NCBI GenBank assembly: GCA_937902565.1
Contig: CALFMX010000095.1
Location: forward strand, 1 to 23,423
Length of the DNA: 23,423 bases
Direction: 5' to 3'
Source: an uncultured Spirochaetales bacterium
GTDB lineage: Bacteria; Spirochaetota; Spirochaetia; Sphaerochaetales; Sphaerochaetaceae
Below are positions 23,364-23,423 of the stretch, in pieces. The position numbers and the translations under genes were made by a program. The notes under the pieces are model-generated. The model did no database searches and was not told the DNA's origin. It was given only the letters and a program-made list of their open reading frames with translations. Every line of letters starts with the position of its first letter. The first letter of the stretch is position 1.

Positions 23364-23423
23364 ATTTGCGAGTCCTACGCTTCCTGCATCGTTCGCGCCT
23401 AGGCCGTCGGCTCGGAGTCAGCT

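Noticed and set aside
1..23423. CRISPR array, tRNA or rRNA genes
   Set aside because: I saw no regularly spaced long repeats, no cloverleaf with CCA-type end and no rRNA signature on either strand.

Overview
The window does not read as one genome. Gene content, composition and gene boundaries split it into blocks. (1) Positions 1 to about 16.45 kb are a well-packed, GC-rich bacterial catabolic locus, probably from the Spirochaetota (possibly Sphaerochaetaceae). The basis is the style of the three solute-binding-protein leaders, which end in FAQG or FAGG followed by an acidic stretch. (2) About 16.5 to 17.02 kb holds two broken proteobacterial pieces, an ABC-ATPase tail and a LacI-type ligand-binding domain. 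They are read in one frame and seem to be joined at a shared Gly-Ser-His. (3) About 17.02 to 19.42 kb holds proteobacterial pieces, probably betaproteobacterial (Comamonadaceae-like): the 3' part of mnmE, a frameshifted conserved hypothetical gene, and the DNA-binding tail of an OmpR-type regulator. (4) About 19.42 kb to the end is eukaryotic and fungal. It is a long non-coding region rich in TACGGAGTA words, followed by a gene with two short introns that I recognise as a life-span regulatory factor (Ecl1-type zinc finger). The simplest reading of blocks 2-4 is a chimeric or contaminated assembly; horizontal transfer fits poorly because genes are cut mid-domain at the joints.

Within block 1 every gene except an AraC regulator is on the minus strand. 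Reading in transcription order from the right: nagA, nagB, dctP, dctQ, dctM form one run that pairs amino-sugar catabolism (GlcNAc-6-P deacetylase and GlcN-6-P deaminase) with a TRAP transporter. A shared hairpin separates its end from the convergent araC. Divergent from araC is tctC-tctB-tctA plus a tRNase Z-like metallo-hydrolase, a tripartite tricarboxylate-type transporter with an overlapping hydrolase gene. Next comes a deoR promoter and a tightly overlapping trio: a DeoR-family regulator, a xylose-isomerase-like TIM-barrel protein and a PP2C-like phosphatase. Last is an Fe(III)/hexose-phosphate-type ABC importer (binding protein, ATPase, fused permease) that has its own promoter and runs off the left edge.

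Three unrelated importers for small anionic or polar solutes are therefore stacked in one locus with regulators and processing enzymes. This suggests a scavenging island for sugar acids, amino sugars or sugar phosphates. I can read three convincing promoters with 17-bp spacing, a TATTTGTC word shared by two of them, and a CCTTGG-A-CCAAGG palindrome shared by two transporter transcripts. I see no tRNA, rRNA, CRISPR array, transposase or phage gene.
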